Positions 7,886 to 10,903 of a DNA stretch of 10,903 nucleotides are shown here, in pieces (position 1 is the stretch's first letter; each line of letters begins with the position of its first letter). The stretch lies in NCBI GenBank assembly GCA_015520105.1, contig WAQT01000048.1, positions 1-10,903 of the forward strand, given 5' to 3'. This stretch comes from Candidatus Aenigmatarchaeota archaeon (GTDB taxonomy: Archaea > Aenigmatarchaeota > Aenigmatarchaeia > QMZP01). The notes under the pieces are model-generated. The model was not told the origin of the DNA and searched no databases. It saw only the letters and a list, made by a program, of their open reading frames with translations. The translations under genes and the position numbers were made by a program.

Positions 7886-8296
7886 TCAGATATCCAGAGA
7901 CACTCTCACCCTGTAGCCCTTCCCGTCCCTTGCGAAGCTGTATCCGTAATAGGTGACGGCCTTGACCACGGTCTCTCCCTTCTCAGGCGAGGCTTCCTCT
8001 CCCCATATCCTCGCCTTCAATCTCGTTTCCGAGACCTCGAGAACCTCGAACTTCGAGAAGAACATTCCCTCAATGTCAGACCTTGCTATCAGTTCCTGCA
8101 GCCAGTCGAACATGAGTTCGCCCGCGCTTTCCGCCTCCATCTCAATCTCCCTCGAGACTTTCGGCTCCACTTTTTTTATCTGGCATATCACGGAAAAGAG
8201 AGCCTCAGCCGCGTTCTCGAAAACCTCCTTCAGGCTCTTCCCATATACCTCGAACATCACGTCTGAAGTCAGGTCGTCAATGAACCTATATTTCAT
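7886..8296 (-). CDS. Archease, activator of RtcB
   Basis: Archease is a small protein that promotes guanylylation and multiple turnover of RtcB, using acidic residues that bind a metal ion. The 136-residue product shows the family pattern: KYRFIDDLTSDVMFEVYGKSLKEVFENAAEALF at the N-terminus, a central FDWLQELI helix, WGEEASPEKG, and VKAVTYYGYSF before the terminal VSLDI. The acidic residues D12 (TSD) and D135 (LDI) match the metal-binding positions. The usual His-Thr-Ala-Asp is here Leu-Thr-Ser-Asp (residues 9-12), so the common histidine is absent. I chose the ATG at 8296 because family members start close to this point and GGTGG lies 8 nt upstream; a TTG at 8320 would add eight residues but has no SD. 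It sits 33 nt after aIF2-beta and two genes before rtcB. Confidence 0.92.
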   Translation of the reverse strand: MKYRFIDDLTSDVMFEVYGKSLKEVFENAAEALFSVICQIKKVEPKVSREIEMEAESAGELMFDWLQELIARSDIEGMFFSKFEVLEVSETRLKARIWGEEASPEKGETVVKAVTYYGYSFARDGKGYRVRVSLDI

Positions 8297-8329
8297 GGTT
8301 TCATCCACCGGATATAACAATGTTATGAG

Positions 8330-8737
8330 CTAAACCTTTGCCACAGGATGCCTCGCACCACACGCCTCGCACTTCACAAACTGCACTCTGTTCTCCTTCA
8401 CCAGCCTCGTGTCAGGCTTCCCGCACTCCCTGCAGAGCACGTATGTTTTTACATAACTCTCAAGCTTCCTGTTCACTGCCTCCTCTGTGAAGTTTCCCAG
8501 CACCTCGAGTTTCTTTCCTGACATCTCTCCCGAGGTTGCGAGCTCCTTGAGCAGATACTTCAGGAGATGCTGCGGCTCCCTTCTAAGAGAATCCGCGACA
8601 TCAACGAAGTTCATAATAACAGTCCTGCTTCCTGCTCTCATCACTCTTAAAGAGGGCATCTCGAACCTCTCCCCGGAACCCCTCTCCTTCGGGACCTTCG
8701 ATAACCCTCTCTCCAGAAGCTTCTCATACTCAAGCAT
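8330..8737 (-). CDS. Translation initiation factor aIF2 subunit beta
   Basis: aIF2-beta is part of the heterotrimer that brings initiator Met-tRNA to the archaeal small ribosomal subunit. The 135-residue product has the family's usual length. It begins YEKLLERGLSKVP, followed by ERFEMP, GSRTVIMNF, the LRREPQHLLKYLLKELATSG helix region and YVKTYVLC. The C-terminal zinc ribbon has C102, C105, C123 and C126 (CRECGKPDT and CEACGARHPV). The ATG at 8737 is preceded by GGAGGGTG six bases upstream. A TTG at 8767 would add ten residues that do not fit the family. The start overlaps the end of the upstream phosphatase gene by 8 nt, which implies translational coupling. Confidence 0.96.
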   Translation of the reverse strand: MLEYEKLLERGLSKVPKERGSGERFEMPSLRVMRAGSRTVIMNFVDVADSLRREPQHLLKYLLKELATSGEMSGKKLEVLGNFTEEAVNRKLESYVKTYVLCRECGKPDTRLVKENRVQFVKCEACGARHPVAKV

Positions 8738-9332
8738 GCTCAACACCCTCCATCCTCTCGACTTCAATGCTGTTGTTCTCGTTCTTTAAATATATGCGGC
8801 ACCCCGGAAGGTATCTGAATCTCTTTATCCTTTCCATGCTCCATCCAACCATAGACCTGAGCAGGGCCTTGATAACGCTTGCGTGAATCACGAAGAGCAG
8901 AGTCTTTCCTTCATTCTCCTTCGCAATCTTCCTTATCGCTCTTTCCACCCTCTCCGCCGCGTCCCTGTAGCTCTCCCCTCCGGGAATCCTGAAGTTCCAC
9001 ATATCCTTTCCCCTTGCCTGGTATATGTCTCTGTGCTTCTCCATCACCTCGCTCTTAAGCATTCCATCAAGAACCCCAAAGTTCATCTCCCTCAGCTCCT
9101 TTATTCTCTCCGGCCTCACCCCGACAACGTTTCCTATCTCTTCAGCGGTTCTTACAGCCCTTGAGAGGTCGCTGCAATATATCCTGTCTATCCCTTCTTC
9201 CGCGAGTTTCCTGCCTATCTCCCGCGCCTGCTCCACTCCCTCCTGGGAGAGGGGAAGGTCTGTCACTCCCACGAACCTGTCCTCGTGGGTGTAGACCGTC
9301 TTCGTGTGCCGCATCAGGATTATCCTTGTCAT
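8730..9332 (-). CDS. Histidine phosphatase superfamily protein (phosphoglycerate mutase-like)
   Basis: Branch-1 histidine phosphatases remove or move phosphate through a phospho-histidine. In the 200-residue product H9 lies in the RHTKT motif, the superfamily's RHG position with Thr in place of Gly. R8, R58 (CSDLSRAVRTAEE), E82 (ELREMNFGVLDG) and H150 (FVIHASVIKALL) complete the expected catalytic set, and PGGES (117-121) is also typical. The substrate cannot be told from sequence. Phosphoglycerate mutase and alpha-ribazole phosphatase are the usual names, and an operon with translation and RNA-repair genes favours neither. It is the first gene of the leftward operon. The ATG at 9332 has no SD, and a box A at about 9360-9367 would start the RNA only a few bases upstream, so it is probably near-leaderless. 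Confidence 0.9.
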   Translation of the reverse strand: MTRIILMRHTKTVYTHEDRFVGVTDLPLSQEGVEQAREIGRKLAEEGIDRIYCSDLSRAVRTAEEIGNVVGVRPERIKELREMNFGVLDGMLKSEVMEKHRDIYQARGKDMWNFRIPGGESYRDAAERVERAIRKIAKENEGKTLLFVIHASVIKALLRSMVGWSMERIKRFRYLPGCRIYLKNENNSIEVERMEGVEHA

Positions 9333-9353
9333 GGAATCATAACAGTGTTAATA

Positions 9354-9367
9354 GATAAGTTTATATA
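9354..9367 (+). promoter_or_regulatory. BRE and box A upstream of the ftsZ leader
   Basis: GATAAGT (9354-9360) fits the archaeal BRE pattern as I recall it and runs directly into TTTATATA (9360-9367), a canonical box A. The expected start is near 9390, about 28 nt before the first leader hairpin and about 250 nt before the ftsZ ATG. The + strand orientation has the better BRE of the two. Confidence 0.55.
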
Positions 9368-9368
9368 T
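9360..9368 (-). promoter_or_regulatory. Box A for the leftward phosphatase-aIF2beta-archease-rtcB operon
   Basis: Read on the - strand, the sequence is ATATATAAA. Its centre is about 32 nt before the ATG at 9332, so a start 25-27 nt downstream gives a leader of only about 5-7 nt. That fits the absence of an SD at this ATG. The same bases serve as the + strand box A. Confidence 0.5.
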
Positions 9369-9417
9369 CAGGCATTCAAAAAACTATTATCTCACATATT
9401 CAAGAAAACAGAACAGG

Positions 9418-9480
9418 AAGACTTGACTTCAATTGGGGGATTGAATCAAGTCTTGCAAGCATGAATTGGGGGACTCATGC
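9418..9480 (+). promoter_or_regulatory. Twin hairpins H1 and H2 of the ftsZ leader, sharing a G-rich loop
   Basis: H1 pairs 9418-9433 with 9440-9454: 15 bp broken only by a bulged C at 9427, with loop TGGGGG. H2 pairs GCATGA (9459-9464) with TCATGC (9475-9480) around loop ATTGGGGGAC. The stems differ in sequence, yet both carry the same 10-mer AATTGGGGGA (9431-9440 and 9464-9473) at the apex. Different stems presenting one conserved loop suggest a binding site for a protein or RNA partner. Confidence 0.7.
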
Positions 9481-9493
9481 AAAATGCTTATTC

Positions 9494-9518
9494 TAAGCTA
9501 TATTGAGCGTATAGCTTA
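9494..9518 (+). promoter_or_regulatory. Hairpin H3 of the ftsZ leader
   Basis: TAAGCTATA (9494-9502) and TATAGCTTA (9510-9518) pair perfectly (9 bp) around loop TTGAGCG. The loop and closing base, GAGCGT (9505-9510), are complementary to ACGCTC (9531-9536) in the 5' arm of the next hairpin, so a loop-to-arm contact is possible. An A-run follows, so it is not a terminator. Confidence 0.65.
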
Positions 9519-9529
9519 AAAAACATTTC

Positions 9530-9619
9530 GACGCTCCGGGATATACTTCCAAAAATATATCTTGAAGCGTCCATTAACGTCCCGGAATCTTGCCTGAGAG
9601 AGAGGGATTTTGGGGCGTT
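9530..9619 (+). promoter_or_regulatory. Hairpins H4 and H5 of the ftsZ leader, with a competing alternative stem
   Basis: H4 pairs 9530-9545 with 9556-9571: 15 pairs, two of them G.U, and one C/A mismatch, with loop CTTCCAAAAA. H5 pairs 9576-9589 with 9606-9619: 14 continuous pairs, three of them G.U, with a 16-nt loop that can close further by CCT/AGG. TCCGGGA (9535-9541, in H4) is also exactly complementary to TCCCGGA (9580-9586, in H5); forming that stem destroys both hairpins. H5 ends 6 nt before the SD of ftsZ. CTTCC in the H4 loop could pair with GGAAG (9632-9636) beside the SD. Confidence 0.65.
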
Positions 9620-9639
9620 TAAATTAAGGAGGGAAGAAA

Positions 9640-10800
9640 ATGGAATCTTTGGTTCAGGAAATCTTTGAAAAAAGCTTCTCTGAAAGCAACGACAACCAGC
9701 AGACTGAAACTTCTGGTGCGCAGTCAGAGAGCCAGCAAGCAAACGGACCCGGCATGGAGAAATCCATACAGGAAGAGTTCGGCCTCAATGTAAAGGAAGC
9801 CAAAATAATGATAATAGGAGCAGGAGGGGCCGGAAACAATTGCATAAACAGAATGACAGAGATGGGAGTGAAAGGAGCGGAGACGCTCGCGATAAACACC
9901 GATGTGAAGCATCTCCAGGTAATCAAGGCGGACAAGAAGCTTCTCATAGGAAAGGACCTCACCCGCGGCCTCGGAGCCGGAGGCTATCCGGACGTTGGAA
10001 AGAGGGCAGCGGAGGAGAGCGAAAAGGAGATAAAAAGGACTCTTGACGGCGTGGACATGGTCTATCTCGTGACAGGCCTCGGAGGAGGAACGGGAACAGG
10101 CTCCGCTCCCATAATAGCGAGGATTGCAAAGGAGATGGGCGCCATCGTTATCGGCTGCGTCACCATGCCCTTCAAGATAGAGGGAACAAGGATAGGCAAG
10201 GCCGAGGACGGTCTCTATCAGCTCAGGCAGGTGTGCGACACTGTGATAGTGATAGAGAACGACAGGCTCCTCAAGGTCGCAGGAGACCTTCCGCTCGAGC
10301 AGGCCTTCGGCGTAGCGGACAACCTGATATCGACAATAATAAAGGGCGTGACAGAGACCATATCGCAGCCCTCGCTGGTGAACCTGGACTACGCGGACGT
10401 GAAGGCTATAATGCACTCCGGAGGCGTGGCAGCGGTCGGCTTCGGCGAGTCTGACACAAAGAACAGGGCAGAGGAGGCGGTGATAAAGGCAATGACAAAC
10501 CCCCTGCTCGAGGTGAACTACGAGGGAGGCACCGGCGCCCTGATACACATAACAGGCGGAAAGGACCTCAGGCTGGACGAGATAAACATGATAGGCGAAT
10601 ACGTCTCGAAACAGCTTGACCCTGACGCGCAGGTGATATGGGGCGCAAGGATAAACCCGGATTTCGGAGGAAAACTCAGGGTGATAACCATAATAACCGG
10701 AGTGAAGTCGCCCTACATCCTCGGCCCGGTAGCGAGGGAGGAGCAGGCGGAGAAGAGGGACTTCTCCCAGGAATTAGGAATCCCCATGCTGGGTCAGTGA
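9640..10800 (+). CDS. ftsZ: Cell division GTPase FtsZ (FtsZ1 type)
   Basis: FtsZ is the tubulin homologue that polymerises into the division ring at mid-cell. The 386-residue product has an N-terminal helix (MESLVQEIFEKSF) and a polar linker to about residue 45, as FtsZ1 proteins do. The GTPase core has GAGGAGNN (60-67), the tubulin signature GGGTGTGSAP (148-157), and the T7 loop NLDYADV (248-254) with N248, D250 and D253 for hydrolysis across the subunit interface. WGARINPDFGGKLRVITIITGV closes the C-terminal domain, and a short tail ends ELGIPMLGQ, a likely partner-binding peptide. The start is set by AAGGAGGG (9626-9633), 6 nt before the ATG. It is transcribed alone from a long structured leader and followed by a terminator. 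In many Euryarchaeota secE and spt5 follow ftsZ; here they do not. Confidence 0.97.
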   Translation: MESLVQEIFEKSFSESNDNQQTETSGAQSESQQANGPGMEKSIQEEFGLNVKEAKIMIIGAGGAGNNCINRMTEMGVKGAETLAINTDVKHLQVIKADKKLLIGKDLTRGLGAGGYPDVGKRAAEESEKEIKRTLDGVDMVYLVTGLGGGTGTGSAPIIARIAKEMGAIVIGCVTMPFKIEGTRIGKAEDGLYQLRQVCDTVIVIENDRLLKVAGDLPLEQAFGVADNLISTIIKGVTETISQPSLVNLDYADVKAIMHSGGVAAVGFGESDTKNRAEEAVIKAMTNPLLEVNYEGGTGALIHITGGKDLRLDEINMIGEYVSKQLDPDAQVIWGARINPDFGGKLRVITIITGVKSPYILGPVAREEQAEKRDFSQELGIPMLGQ

Positions 10801-10801
10801 A

Positions 10802-10815
10802 CCGGTCTCAACCGG
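10802..10815 (+). other. Small hairpin just after the ftsZ stop codon
   Basis: CCGGT (10802-10806) and ACCGG (10811-10815) pair around the loop CTCA one base after the TGA. No T-run follows, so it is more likely a 3'-end RNA-stability element than a terminator, or chance. Confidence 0.3.
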
Positions 10816-10855
10816 AAAGGAAAAGACAGAACAGTCAGAAAGAGGAACCAAAGAG

Positions 10856-10876
10856 CGGGGCCAAGGCCCCGTTTTT
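10856..10876 (+). terminator. Intrinsic-type terminator after ftsZ
   Basis: CGGGGCC (10856-10862) and GGCCCCG (10865-10871) form a GC-only stem with a CAAG tetraloop when the innermost pair stays open. TTTTT (10872-10876) and a pyrimidine-rich stretch follow at once. This is a textbook hairpin and U-tract. Confidence 0.75.
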
Positions 10877-10903
10877 CTTCCCTCGAACCCTTTAGCGCAG
10901 GTA

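Noticed and set aside
9434..9474. CsrA/RsmA-type GGA-in-loop binding sites
   Set aside because: The loops look superficially similar, but CsrA is a bacterial protein not expected in archaea.
9418..9619. The leader hairpins as an origin of replication, or the end of an IS200/IS605-type or MITE element
   Set aside because: No transposase remnant, target duplication or terminal repeats are visible, and the five G.U pairs argue for RNA-level structure on the + strand.
10878..10903. A tRNA T-arm (GGTTCGAGG on the - strand) near the right edge
   Set aside because: The flanking bases do not form the 5-bp T stem and no acceptor stem fits; the edge is too short to assign, though a - strand TAA at 10892-10894 could end a convergent gene.
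1..10903. CRISPR array or defence island
   Set aside because: No regularly spaced repeats or Cas-like genes were seen; the only HerA-like ATPase has membrane and Ig-like domains, unlike HerA-containing defence systems such as those with SIR2 or NurA partners.

Overview
The window is archaeal. It carries an archaeal translation initiation factor aIF2-beta, an FtsZ1-type tubulin homologue, an RtcB/archease pair, a Ser/Thr/Asn-rich glycoprotein-like surface protein and a membrane-anchored HerA-type ATPase. Box A (TATA) promoters and strong Shine-Dalgarno (SD) sites are present together. The mix of compact operons, beta-rich surface proteins and HerA with extracytoplasmic domains resembles DPANN-type archaea, but the lineage is an inference.

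Left part, + strand (1-6146). The window opens inside a long surface protein made of Ig-like repeats, ending in a C-terminal membrane anchor. A 95-nt gap with a T-rich terminator and a candidate promoter follows. Next come a HerA-like ATPase with two membrane segments and, 10 nt later, a long soluble coiled-coil protein; these two form an operon. The surface protein and the ATPase share a similar juxtamembrane Ig-like module, so the three genes may belong to one envelope-associated machine of unknown function.

Middle part, - strand (9332 down to 6226). Five tightly packed genes form one operon: histidine phosphatase, aIF2-beta, archease, a 76-79 aa protein I do not recognise, and RtcB. Archease is the known activator of RtcB, the tRNA-splicing/RNA-repair ligase, so the small protein between them is a candidate accessory factor. 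The operon ends in a convergent intergenic region with a hairpin and a T-rich tract.

Right part, + strand (about 9354-10876). A box A element shared with the divergent operon lies about 280 nt upstream of ftsZ. The roughly 250-nt leader between them is packed with five consecutive hairpins. Two display the same loop motif AATTGGGGGA. The last two are long, with G.U pairs that make sense only if the + strand is transcribed, and they are linked by a mutually exclusive 7-bp pairing. This looks like a regulatory leader RNA controlling ftsZ and is the most novel-looking element in the window. ftsZ is followed by a GC-rich hairpin and U-tract terminator. The last 25 bases show nothing I can assign.
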